Origin: Halopelagius longus
GTDB taxonomy: Archaea > Halobacteriota > Halobacteria > Halobacteriales > Haloferacaceae
DNA: 64,000 nt
Assembly: GCF_900100875.1 (NCBI RefSeq)
Contig: NZ_FNKQ01000002.1
Location: forward strand, 558,001 to 622,000
Reading direction: 5' to 3'
Each line of letters begins with the position of its first letter. Position 1 is the first letter of the stretch. Positions 41,399-49,030 of this stretch are shown here, one piece after another. A program made the translations under genes and the position numbers. Under the pieces are notes generated by a model, which saw nothing but the letters and a program-made list of their open reading frames with translations, ran no database searches and was not told the origin of the DNA.

Positions 41399-42502
41399 TC
41401 ACCGGAGCCGCGATACGTCCACGGACCGGCCCTCGCGGTTCGCCTCGTACGCCTCGCGGTACGCCGCCATCAGCCGGTCTCCCACCCGGTCGAGGCTGTG
41501 TTCCGCCGCCGTCTCGCGGGCGTTCTCCCCGAGTCGCCGCCTGAGGTCCTCGTCGCGCGAAAGCAGTTCGAGCGCGCGGCGGAACTCGTCTCTCGTCGAA
41601 CACTTCAGGCAGTCGTGGCCGTGGGTGTAGAACTCCTCGAAGACGGGGATATCCCGGAGGACGACCGCCTTCCCGCAGGCCATCGCTTCGAGGACGGCGA
41701 TGCCCTGATTCTCGTTTTTCGTCGGGAACAGGTAGACGTCGCCCGCGCCGAACGCGCCGCGAATATCGTCTATCCAGCCGGTGAAGGTGACGTTCTCCGG
41801 CGGATCCGTCACCCACTTTTTCACCGTCTTCGAGGCGTGCGGCCCGGTGTCGTACGGCCCGAACCACGCGAAGTCGTGGTCGGTCTCCTCGGCGAGTTCG
41901 CAGAACGTCGTGAGGCCCTTCCGCTCGAAGACGTTGCCGACGGCGAAGACGACCATCCCGTCGAGTCCGTACCGCTCGCGGTACTCCTCGCGCAGACCCT
42001 CGAACCCCGACAGCGACTCGGCGTCGACGCCGTTCGACATCGGGACGACGGGCGCGCCCACGGGGTACGATTCGAGGACGCGCTTCGTGTACGCCGAGGG
42101 ACAGAGCACGAGGTCCGCCTGCGAGTAGAACCACTTGAGGTACCGCCCGAGGAGTGGGCCGACGGCGTTCGACCCGCGAAACGAGTCGGCGAAGTCCTCG
42201 CGGGTGACGTGCGTGTGGAGAATCAGGGGGATGTCGTTGCGCTTGGCGTGCCGGGCGACGGCGACGGACCCCGGCCCGACGAGGTTGCAGTGGGCCACGT
42301 CGTACTCGCGGAAGAACCCGCGTCCGAGGGCCGCAGAAAGCGGCGCGCGCGCCGGGTGTCCGCCGCGCCACGGAGAAGTGACGACGTCCACGTCGGCGTC
42401 GGTGCGAGCGAGTGCCGCGCGCTGTTGGTCCGTCGCCGTGCCGATGCCGCTTCGGTGTAACTCGGATTCGAGTTCCAGGTAGTTGAGGACGCGCAGGGTC
42501 AC
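41399..42502 (-). CDS. GT4-family glycosyltransferase
   Basis: A 367-residue GT-B enzyme. It starts LRVLNYLELESELHRSGIGTATDQQRAAL, has DVAHCNLVGPGSVAVARHAKRNDIPLILHTHVT near residue 68-100 (in part), VVFAVGNVFERKGLTTFCELAE near 190 and the donor motif PTKNENQGIAVLEAMACGKAVVLRD near 260. The donor and acceptor cannot be told. Together with the neighbouring GT4 gene it probably forms a two-step glycan or glycolipid module. Confidence 0.9.
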   Translation of the reverse strand: MTLRVLNYLELESELHRSGIGTATDQQRAALARTDADVDVVTSPWRGGHPARAPLSAALGRGFFREYDVAHCNLVGPGSVAVARHAKRNDIPLILHTHVTREDFADSFRGSNAVGPLLGRYLKWFYSQADLVLCPSAYTKRVLESYPVGAPVVPMSNGVDAESLSGFEGLREEYRERYGLDGMVVFAVGNVFERKGLTTFCELAEETDHDFAWFGPYDTGPHASKTVKKWVTDPPENVTFTGWIDDIRGAFGAGDVYLFPTKNENQGIAVLEAMACGKAVVLRDIPVFEEFYTHGHDCLKCSTRDEFRRALELLSRDEDLRRRLGENARETAAEHSLDRVGDRLMAAYREAYEANREGRSVDVSRLR

Positions 42503-42597
42503 GTTGCCGCGGACTTTTTCGGGCGACGGTTTGACGCTACCGACTTCCGCGTCCGGCAGACGGAACGTCTTTGTCCGGCCGCCCCTCTCGTGGGACC

Positions 42598-42873
42598 ATG
42601 GGCATCCCGGCGGAACGCATCGAACGTCTGCACGAACTCGCGCGGGAGGCCACCGCCGAACGGGAGTTCGCCCGCGCCCGCGAGTACGTCCGCCTCGCGC
42701 GGCGCATCGCGGAACGGAACCGGACCGGCCTCCCGCGGGCGTTCCGCCGCTATACCTGCGACGACTGCGACGCGTACCTCCGCCCCGGCGTCAACGCGCG
42801 CGTCCGACTCCGCCCCGGCCGGGTGGTCGTTCGCTGCGACTGCGGCGCGACGAAGCGCTACCCGCACGATTGA
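42598..42873 (+). CDS. rnp4: RNase P protein component 4 (Rpp21/Rpr2)
   Basis: A 91-residue protein of normal archaeal length. The N-terminal helices (ERIERLHELAREATAEREFARAREYVRLARRIAERN) pack on Rpp29 and the C-terminal ribbon holds YTCDDCDAYLRPG with VVVRCDCGATKRYP, giving the four zinc cysteines. It is part of the RNase P holoenzyme that trims tRNA 5' leaders. It starts the operon rnp4, yhbY, mscS. Confidence 0.93.
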   Translation: MGIPAERIERLHELAREATAEREFARAREYVRLARRIAERNRTGLPRAFRRYTCDDCDAYLRPGVNARVRLRPGRVVVRCDCGATKRYPHD

Positions 42874-42931
42874 CCGGGCACGACGTTCACGGACCCTTAA
42901 CGTTCAAACGTACTCGGCCGTTAACGGAGGT

Positions 42932-43180
42932 ATGGACAAACAGGAACTGCGGAAGGAAGCACACGACGTGGACGTGACGGTGTGGGTCGGCAAGAGCGGA
43001 ATCGGCGCGGTGACCGACGAACTGTCCGACCAACTGGCCGATAGGAAACTCGTGAAGGTGAAGTTCCTCCGCGCGGTGCGGGCCGGAACCACGGTCGAAG
43101 AACTCGCCGATGACCTCGCGGAACGGGTCAACGCGAACGTCGTCGAAACGAGAGGTAACACCGCCGTCGTCACTCGATGA
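42932..43180 (+). CDS. YhbY-type CRM-domain RNA-binding protein
   Basis: An 82-residue single CRM domain: ELRKEAHDVDVTVWVGKSGIGAVTDELSDQL carries the GxxG-like loop (GKSG) that contacts RNA, and VKVKFLRAVRAGTT and NANVVETRGNTAVVTR make up the sheet. YhbY is linked to large-subunit ribosome assembly. It lies 58 bases after rnp4 and its stop overlaps the start of the channel gene (ATGA). Confidence 0.92.
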   Translation: MDKQELRKEAHDVDVTVWVGKSGIGAVTDELSDQLADRKLVKVKFLRAVRAGTTVEELADDLAERVNANVVETRGNTAVVTR

Positions 43181-44091
43181 GCGGTGCCGGACTCACCCTC
43201 CAAGTGAACGGCTTAGACGGCGTAATCGCCCGACTGTTCGAGGGGTTCCTCGGAGAGGCGTCGGCCGCCCTCCTCGGCAAGACAGTCGCCTTCGTCGTCG
43301 CCTTCGCCGTCGTCTACCTCGTCGGGAAAGTGGTCCTCCTCCCCTTCCTCTCGCGGATGATGCACCGGCGGGGACTCGAACCGCACGCGCGGCGACCGCT
43401 CAGACGAATCGCCAGCGTCATCGTCGTGTTCGCGGCGCTGACCGTCGCGTTGACCGCGGCGGGATTACCGAACTTCCTGCAGTCCGTCGCGACCATCGCC
43501 GCGGCGGCGACCCTCGCGATCGGGCTGGCGATGCAGGACGTTCTGCAGAACTTCGTCGCGGGCGTGTTCATCTTCACCGACAAGCCGTTCAGAATCGGCG
43601 ACTGGATAGAGTGGGAGGACAACTCCGGCATCGTCGAGGACATCAGCTTCCGCGTCACGCGGGTGCGGACGTTCGACAACGAACTGCTGACGGTGCCGAA
43701 CTCCCAGTTGACCGACGACGTCATCAAGAACCCCGTGGCGAAGGACAAACTCCGCCTGCAGGTGCCGTTCGGAATCGGCTACGACGACGACATCGACGCC
43801 GCGACGGAGATAATCGTCGAGGAGGCGGAGGCCGACTCGGACATCCTCGACGACCCCGCGCCGTCCGTTCGCCTGACGGAACTGGGCGATTCCTCGGTGA
43901 CGCTCACCTCGCGCGTCTGGATTTCGAACCCGAGTCGCTCCGACTTCGTGAAGACGCGCGCGAAGTACGTCCAACGCGTGAAGGAACGGTTCGACGAGGC
44001 GGGCATCGACATCCCGTACCCGAACCGAACGCTCAGCGGCGACCTGACCATCGCCGACTCGGATTCGCTCCGCGCCAGCGCGGACGACTGA
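43177..44091 (+). CDS. MscS-type mechanosensitive channel (short form)
   Basis: A 304-residue channel with an N-terminal 30-residue head, three membrane spans (FVVAFAVVYLVGKVVLLPFL; ASVIVVFAALTVALTAAG; VATIAAAATLAIGLAMQDVLQNFVAGVFIFTDKPFRIGDWIEW in part) and the beta domain (LLTVPNSQLTDDVIKNP) plus vestibule ending DEAGIDIPYPNRTLSG. It is the second MscS protein in the window and lacks the extra N-terminal spans of the first. It is coupled to yhbY by an ATGA overlap, an arrangement that links osmotic release and RNA-processing genes. Confidence 0.92.
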   Translation: MSGAGLTLQVNGLDGVIARLFEGFLGEASAALLGKTVAFVVAFAVVYLVGKVVLLPFLSRMMHRRGLEPHARRPLRRIASVIVVFAALTVALTAAGLPNFLQSVATIAAAATLAIGLAMQDVLQNFVAGVFIFTDKPFRIGDWIEWEDNSGIVEDISFRVTRVRTFDNELLTVPNSQLTDDVIKNPVAKDKLRLQVPFGIGYDDDIDAATEIIVEEAEADSDILDDPAPSVRLTELGDSSVTLTSRVWISNPSRSDFVKTRAKYVQRVKERFDEAGIDIPYPNRTLSGDLTIADSDSLRASADD

Positions 44092-44128
44092 ACGGCGACC
44101 GACGCGAGACTCCCGTTTTCGGCCGAGT

Positions 44129-44941
44129 TTACAGTTCGATGCGTTCGACCAGTTGGTCCTCGGCTCTCGTGTTGACCGCGACGATGCGGATGTAGTCTTC
44201 GAGCATCGAGTTGTTGAGTTTCGCCTTCAGGAGGTTGTCCACCTGATAGACGCCCGCGGCGTTGACCATCTCTATCTCCACGAGGACGGGCCGACTGTCG
44301 CCCGGTTCGAGGGCGACGTTGTCGATGGCCCGACTGGAGAGGGTGTTGATACCGCGGCCGCCCTTCTCGTAGGGGATGCGCGACCGGCCGCGTTCCATGT
44401 CGAGTGCGTCCGCGACGCGGATGACGCCAGCCTCCCGCGTGAGGGGGTCCTCCTCGGTGTGGTGACAGAGGATGGCGTGAAGCACCTCCGCTTTCATCCG
44501 CACGGCGTCGGCCCTGTCGTAGAACTTCGGGAGGAAGCGGTCCAGAAGGTCCGCGGCGAGGGGGATCGAGTAGTAGGCGTGTTCGTCCCGGTGGACGATG
44601 TGTCCGATGTCGTGGAGGGTGGCCGCGAGGGCGACGATGACCGGTTCGTCGGCCTCTTCGAGGCCTTGGTCCGACGCGCCGTTGAACTCGACGCCGCCCG
44701 CCTTCAGCAGGTCGTAGAGGCGAAGCGCACGGTTCCGAACGATTTCGATGTGTTTCGGCCCGTGGTCGTTGTACCCCTTCCGCGTGACCGCGTTGACGTT
44801 CTGCGCTTCGAGATACGCCGTCACCTCGGGGTCGTCGAGCAGTTCCGGTAGAATCTCGTTCAGTTTCTCGTCGGGGTAGGCGTGGTCCTCTCCGGACCGG
44901 TACTCACGCCCGCCGTCGTCGTCGATGTCGGTCACGTCCAT
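44129..44941 (-). CDS. HD-domain phosphohydrolase
   Basis: A 270-residue protein with the metal-binding HD series: NDHGPKHIEIVRNRALRLYDLL near residue 57, ALAATLHDIGHIVHRDEHAYYS near 105-125 (the HD pair), AILCHHTEE near 158 and GVIRVADALDMERGRSRIP near 172. Members hydrolyse phosphate esters, often nucleotides such as dGTP or (p)ppGpp or metal-bound phospholipid parts; the substrate is not readable. The C-terminal 70 residues form a separate beta domain (RPVLVEIEMVNAAGVYQVDNLL). Confidence 0.88.
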   Translation of the reverse strand: MDVTDIDDDGGREYRSGEDHAYPDEKLNEILPELLDDPEVTAYLEAQNVNAVTRKGYNDHGPKHIEIVRNRALRLYDLLKAGGVEFNGASDQGLEEADEPVIVALAATLHDIGHIVHRDEHAYYSIPLAADLLDRFLPKFYDRADAVRMKAEVLHAILCHHTEEDPLTREAGVIRVADALDMERGRSRIPYEKGGRGINTLSSRAIDNVALEPGDSRPVLVEIEMVNAAGVYQVDNLLKAKLNNSMLEDYIRIVAVNTRAEDQLVERIEL

Positions 44942-45001
44942 GCGCCGTTCGGTTCGTGACGCAGGCGCAAATACCTCCGGGTATCGGCGGCGTCGGCGCC
45001 G

Positions 45002-45481
45002 TCAGGCGCGCGCCGTCTCGGCGGCGTCGGCGACTTCCTCGTAGTCGGGTTCCGCGCCGGGGTCGTCGCTCACCCACGCGTACGTCACCTCGCCGGACCC
45101 GTCCACGACGAACACCGCCCGCTTCGCTACCTCCTCGACGCCGTACTTCTCGAAGTCCATCGAGACGCCGTACTCGCGGACTATCTCGCGGTTCGTGTCG
45201 CTGACGAGCGGGAAGTTCAGGTCGTTCTGGTCGCGGAACTCGTTGAGCGCGAAGGGCGTATCGACGCTGATTCCGAACACGGTTGCGCCGATATCCTCGA
45301 AGTTCGCCATCCGGTCGCGGAACGTGCACATCTCCGTCGTGCACGTACTCGTGAACGCCGCGGGGAAGAACGCGAGGACGAGAGGCGCGTCGTCGAGGCG
45401 GTCCGAGAGCGTCACGGTGCTCACGTCACCGTCCGCGAGCGGTGCCGTAAAGTCAGGGGCGTCGTCGCCGACTTCGACCAT
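45002..45481 (-). CDS. Peroxiredoxin (AhpC/Bcp-PrxQ type)
   Basis: A 159-residue thioredoxin-fold peroxidase: VEVGDDAPDFTAPLADGDVSTVTLSDRL at the start, VLAFFPAAFTSTCTTEMCTFRD near residue 37 holding the peroxidatic cysteine (T-x2-C) and a second cysteine five residues later, as in PrxQ, then FGISVDTPFALNEFRDQN and FVVDGSGEVTYAW. It reduces peroxides with thiols. ATG 45481 is supported by the conserved VGxxAPDF start; the open frame upstream is not conserved in character. Confidence 0.9.
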   Translation of the reverse strand: MVEVGDDAPDFTAPLADGDVSTVTLSDRLDDAPLVLAFFPAAFTSTCTTEMCTFRDRMANFEDIGATVFGISVDTPFALNEFRDQNDLNFPLVSDTNREIVREYGVSMDFEKYGVEEVAKRAVFVVDGSGEVTYAWVSDDPGAEPDYEEVADAAETARA

Positions 45482-45735
45482 GGGCGCGGTTCGGACGCGG
45501 CGGTGTTGAACCTTCCCCAACCGAGGCGCGTTCGGCGTCGGCCGCGAGTAGTTTCGACCCGCGAACGGCGGGCGTTCGCGGGACCGACCGCTCTCTCGGG
45601 ACCGGCGTTCGAATATCAGCGGTGCAGGGACTAAACCGGAGATATTCGGCGGGTATCTCCCGTTCTCGGAGCGGGAAACGTTACGTTGAGGGAGCAAAAA
45701 GCCTATAATCGAGACTAGGTTAGCATTTGGTAGTG

Positions 45736-45999
45736 ATGTCACCGACCATGACCCCCCTCTTCCCGGGGATACCTGGCGGGCCGGAACTGCTCATCGTTCT
45801 GCTCGTCCTCGTGTTGCTGTTCGGCGCGAACAAGATTCCCAAACTCGCTCGCTCCACGGGTCAGGCGATGGGCGAGTTCAAGCGCGGACGCAACGAAATC
45901 GAGGAGGAACTGAAGGAGTTCGAGAACGGCGAGGAGGAGGACGAAGAGGCCGACACCGAGACGGCGACGTCCACGTCCACCTCGACCGAAACCAACTGA
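45736..45999 (+). CDS. tatA: Twin-arginine translocase subunit TatA
   Basis: An 87-residue protein with a short head, one membrane helix (ELLIVLLVLVLLFGANKIP) with the FG hinge, and an amphipathic helix (KLARSTGQAMGEFKRGRNEIEEEL), followed by an acidic Ser/Thr tail. This is the standard TatA build. It forms the pore for folded Tat substrates, of which this window has several. Haloarchaea depend heavily on Tat. A TATA element (CTATAAT, 45704-45710) stands 29 bases ahead of the ATG. Confidence 0.93.
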   Translation: MSPTMTPLFPGIPGGPELLIVLLVLVLLFGANKIPKLARSTGQAMGEFKRGRNEIEEELKEFENGEEEDEEADTETATSTSTSTETN

Positions 46000-46072
46000 G
46001 CAGTTCCGTTTTCCGCCCGCGGTCTTTCGAATCACACCCGTTTTTAGTCGATGCTCTCTTACTCTCCGTCGA

Positions 46073-46145
46073 GGGCGTGTGGCCTAGCGGACAGGGCGAG
46101 AGGTTCCTAACCTCTCGATCGCGGGTTCGAATCCCGCCACGCCCG
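46073..46145 (+). tRNA. tRNA-Arg (anticodon CCT)
   Basis: A 73-base tRNA without encoded CCA. The acceptor stem GGGCGTG (46073-46079) pairs with CACGCCC (46138-46144), and G46145 is the discriminator. The anticodon arm AGAGG-TTCCTAA-CCTCT has anticodon CCT at 46106-46108, which reads AGG. The T arm carries GGGTTCGAATCCC. A TATA-like TTTTTA at 46041-46046 stands about 29 bases before the 5' end. Confidence 0.95.
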
Positions 46146-46222
46146 TTCTCCGGCGAACGACAGTGAGCCGTGAGAACGGCCCGAGGGATTCGAATCAGGG
46201 AGCGAACGAAGTGAGCGACCGA

Positions 46223-46246
46223 GGTTCGAATCCCGTCACGCCCGTT
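46223..46246 (+). repeat. Duplicate of the tRNA-Arg 3' part (possible att remnant)
   Basis: The 24 bases at 46223-46246 match 46123-46146 of the tRNA gene (T-arm through acceptor end and two following bases) with one mismatch, at a distance of exactly 100 bp. Direct repeats of a tRNA 3' end are what integrase-type elements leave as attL/attR. No integrase or cargo lies between the copies, and a further TTCGAATC copy occurs at 46188-46195. The interval to the next gene holds no other feature I can name. Confidence 0.7.
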
Positions 46247-46409
46247 TTCGGTTTCGCTCGACGCGAAAACGAACCGTGCATTTTCTGTCAATTCGAGGAG
46301 TCGCCGCCCGAACGGCCGAGAACGTAATATCGAGCAAGAGACGACAGCAACGACGAAGATAGCGCTCCCAGTGTGAAATTTGAAATACACTTGGCACGGA
46401 GTATCGGTG

Positions 46410-47600
46410 ATGACGTTTTGGACGGACGCCGTATCTCTTTCCCGCGGAAGAGAGACAGTCGTCGCGTTCGGCGGCTTCTACCTCGCCCTCGGCGTGGGAT
46501 TGGCGTTCGTGGAACTCCTCGAAGGGAAACCGGTGTCGAACGTGCTCGTCGTGTCGCTGTTCGTCGTTTCCGCGGGTATCGTGCTGCTCTACGGCGGATA
46601 TCGGTTACCGCGTACCGATATCGAACCCGAGTTCTACCCGACCATCGCGCGGTGGTGTCTCGGCGGGTTCGGGCTGATGTTCGCTAGCCTCGCGCTCTAT
46701 CAACTCGAACCCGCAGAGAGCATCAGCGACCCGATTCGGGGCTACCTCGTCCTCACGGCGTTCGGGAGCGTCGCGGGCTTCGCCGTCGGGAGCCGCGACG
46801 CGCTGGCGAAGACGCACGCCCGCCGCCTCGAATCGCGTAACGCCGAACTGGAGCGAACGCGGGACGAACTCCGGAGAGCGGTCGAACGGCTCGAAGAGTC
46901 GAACCACAAACTGGAGGAGTCCAACGAGCGCTTAGAGCAGTTCGCCTACGTCGTCTCCCACGACCTGCAGGAGCCCCTTCGGATGGTCACGAACTACCTC
47001 TCCCTCATCGAGGACCGATACGGCCACGAACTGGACGAGGACGGTGAAGAGTTCCTCGAGTACGCCGTCGACGGCGCGGAACGGATGCACGCGATGATCG
47101 ACGGGTTGCTCGAACTGTCCCGACTCGGGACGGAGGAGGAGACGTTCCGGAAGGTGGACCTCGACGGGGTTCTCGACGACGTTCGAAAGCAACTCGAAAT
47201 GCGGATTCGGGAGAGCGGTGCCGCGGTGGAAATAGAGGAGTTACCGACGGTGCGTGGCGAGGAGGACCAACTGCGCCAACTGTTCCAGAATCTGGTGAGT
47301 AACGCTCTCGAGTACAGCGGCGACGACCCCCCGACGGTGCACGTCTCCGCCCGGCGAAACGGAGAGTCGGAGGTGATAGTCTCCGTCCGGGACGAGGGAA
47401 TCGGCATCGACCCGGACGAACAGGAGCGCATCTTCGAGATTTTCCAGCGACTCCACACCCGAGAGGAGTGTTCGGGTAGCGGAATCGGTCTCGCCCTCTG
47501 TCAGCGCATCGTCGAACGCCACGGCGGCGACGTCCGAGTCGAGTCCGAACCCGAAGAGGGGTCGACGTTCTCGGTTACGCTTTCGGCCGCCGATACGTGA
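46410..47600 (+). CDS. Membrane histidine kinase with four-span sensor
   Basis: A 396-residue kinase. Residues 1-125 contain four hydrophobic spans with short loops, then a coiled-coil of 60 residues (RRLESRNAELERTRDELRRAVERLEESNHKL in part). The phosphoacceptor motif is FAYVVSHDLQEPLRMVTNYL (His near 196), a phytochrome-type HisKA. The ATPase boxes are LVSNALEYS (N), VRDEGIGIDPDEQERIFEIFQRLH (G1/F) and GSGIGLALCQRIVERHGG (G2). The partner response regulator is not in the window. A TATA-like AATTTGAAATA at 46377-46387 ahead of ATG 46410 fits a leaderless start. Confidence 0.92.
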   Translation: MTFWTDAVSLSRGRETVVAFGGFYLALGVGLAFVELLEGKPVSNVLVVSLFVVSAGIVLLYGGYRLPRTDIEPEFYPTIARWCLGGFGLMFASLALYQLEPAESISDPIRGYLVLTAFGSVAGFAVGSRDALAKTHARRLESRNAELERTRDELRRAVERLEESNHKLEESNERLEQFAYVVSHDLQEPLRMVTNYLSLIEDRYGHELDEDGEEFLEYAVDGAERMHAMIDGLLELSRLGTEEETFRKVDLDGVLDDVRKQLEMRIRESGAAVEIEELPTVRGEEDQLRQLFQNLVSNALEYSGDDPPTVHVSARRNGESEVIVSVRDEGIGIDPDEQERIFEIFQRLHTREECSGSGIGLALCQRIVERHGGDVRVESEPEEGSTFSVTLSAADT

Positions 47601-47682
47601 ACGCGGCGAGCGAACCGACGCTTCCGTTCCGGGGTTCCGGAGGACGAACCGACCGCCGCGCGGACGTGCCCCTCCCGTTCGG

Positions 47683-48624
47683 TCACAGACTCCGGTCCGT
47701 CACTTCGTAGACGGTTCCCTCGTAGGCGAACGTCAATCCACGATAGAGCGGAGTCCCGAACAGGTCGTCGTCGCGGACCGTCACCGCTTCGACGCCGTCC
47801 TCGAAGTGCGCGAGGGCGTTTCGGAGGGCCGGAACGCCGTAGACGGACTCCGTGACGTAGGCGGCGGACACGGCATCGTCCGAGGGGTCCGTCTCGGGCC
47901 GTTTCGTCACCGTGACGGAACCGTTCGAATCGGCCCCTCCGACGGTCACGGTGACGGCGTTTCCGTCGCGGGTAACGTCGCGGACGGTGTTCGTCGGGAC
48001 TAACTGAAGCGCGTCGCCCGACAACGTGAACGGCGCGGCGTAGGCGATTATCGGTTGATTCTCCTGCGGCGACTGACCCCGCCGGCCGTAGGAACCGACG
48101 ACGAGGAACGCGTACGTCCCCCCGCCGAGTGCCCGCAGAGAGAGCGACTCGTCGGCGGTGACCGGTTCGACCGGCGTACCGAGGTTGTCGTTGGTTACGG
48201 AGACGGACCACGTGTGCGACTCGTCGGGTGCGAGCGACGACCCCGCGTTCGCGGCGGCCCGCGTGGGGACCGTCGCGTACCACTCGCCGTCGACGCGTTT
48301 CTGGAGTTCCCACCGATAGAAGTTCGCGTTGAAGTACCGGTCACGGCGGTTCGTGAGCGTGAACGCGATCTCCGCGTCCGGGAGCGAGACCGAACGAGAG
48401 TCGGGGGCCAGAGCCGTGTCCGAAGGTTCCGTCTCCGATTCGGTGGGCGCGTTGCACCTCATCTCGAACTCGCCTTCGAAGTCGGCGTTTTCGATGCGGG
48501 GGACCGTCGATGGACACGAGAGGCCGTCCGACGAGGACGACGTGGGGGGTCTAATGCTGTCGAGGCATCCGGCGAGTCCGCACGAAAGTGCGACGCCGGC
48601 GCGGAGGAACGTTCGACGATTCAT
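47683..48624 (-). CDS. Secreted Tat lipoprotein, unknown function
   Basis: A 313-residue protein. NRRTFLRAGVALSCGLAGC is a twin-arginine signal with lipobox. The mature part is beta-rich, with a first immunoglobulin-like region (SLPDAEIAFTLTNRRDRYFNANFYRWELQKRVDGEWY, in part; a motif WELQKRVDGEWY also seen in other haloarchaeal lipoproteins of the DUF4352-like kind) and a second region ending in GLTFAYEGTVYEVTDRSL. Two extra cysteines (LSC and RCN) may pair. The role is unknown. Confidence 0.75.
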   Translation of the reverse strand: MNRRTFLRAGVALSCGLAGCLDSIRPPTSSSSDGLSCPSTVPRIENADFEGEFEMRCNAPTESETEPSDTALAPDSRSVSLPDAEIAFTLTNRRDRYFNANFYRWELQKRVDGEWYATVPTRAAANAGSSLAPDESHTWSVSVTNDNLGTPVEPVTADESLSLRALGGGTYAFLVVGSYGRRGQSPQENQPIIAYAAPFTLSGDALQLVPTNTVRDVTRDGNAVTVTVGGADSNGSVTVTKRPETDPSDDAVSAAYVTESVYGVPALRNALAHFEDGVEAVTVRDDDLFGTPLYRGLTFAYEGTVYEVTDRSL

Positions 48625-48665
48625 TCGCGGGGACACTCGGCGACCGAAGTATGGGCTTTGTGATA

Positions 48666-48896
48666 TTACTCGGCTCTCCCGGACGTCGCGTCCTCGACGA
48701 GGGTGTAGACGCCGTGTGCAATCTGCTGGAAGGCGAAGTAACTACAGGCGCCCCCCACCGCCACCGCGAGAGGGATTCCGACCCACCCGTCGAGACCCGT
48801 CGTCAGTCTGGCGGCGACGAGGGCGCCGACGGCGAAGAGGGCGAGTGCGACCATCCCGTTGACGGCGGCGTCAGTCGTCGCAGTGTCGCGAGACAT
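48666..48896 (-). CDS. Small two-span membrane protein, 76 aa
   Basis: The protein has a polar start (SRDTATTDAAVNG), two hydrophobic helices (MVALALFAVGALVAARLTTG and WVGIPLAVAVGGACSYFAFQQI) and a short charged end. I recognise no family. It lies 42 bases upstream of the Tat lipoprotein gene on the same strand and could be co-transcribed with it. Confidence 0.6.
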   Translation of the reverse strand: MSRDTATTDAAVNGMVALALFAVGALVAARLTTGLDGWVGIPLAVAVGGACSYFAFQQIAHGVYTLVEDATSGRAE

Positions 48897-49014
48897 GACC
48901 GTCGCATCCCCGTATGAGTTGAAATCCTTGTCCCTTTCCGACGGGAGCCGACCCCAGTCGGCCGGTCCTCGATATCACGTTCTGATAATTGGGGCGGCAA
49001 GAATATAGCACTCG

Positions 49015-49021
49015 TTTATAA
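49015..49021 (+). promoter_or_regulatory. TATA region of the chemotaxis transducer gene
   Basis: Two TATA-like elements precede the ATG at 49031: TTTATAA at 49015-49021 and GAATATA at 49001-49007. The latter is centred 27 bases before the ATG and fits a leaderless start; the former would start transcription inside the gene, so it is less likely to be the main one. This resolves why the gene begins with a short basic head. Confidence 0.4.
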
Positions 49022-49030
49022 TTTCGACGT

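Noticed and set aside
46073-46260. A second, intact tRNA gene downstream of tRNA-Arg
   Set aside because: Only the T-arm and acceptor 3' strand are repeated; no D-arm, anticodon arm or 5' acceptor strand precedes them.
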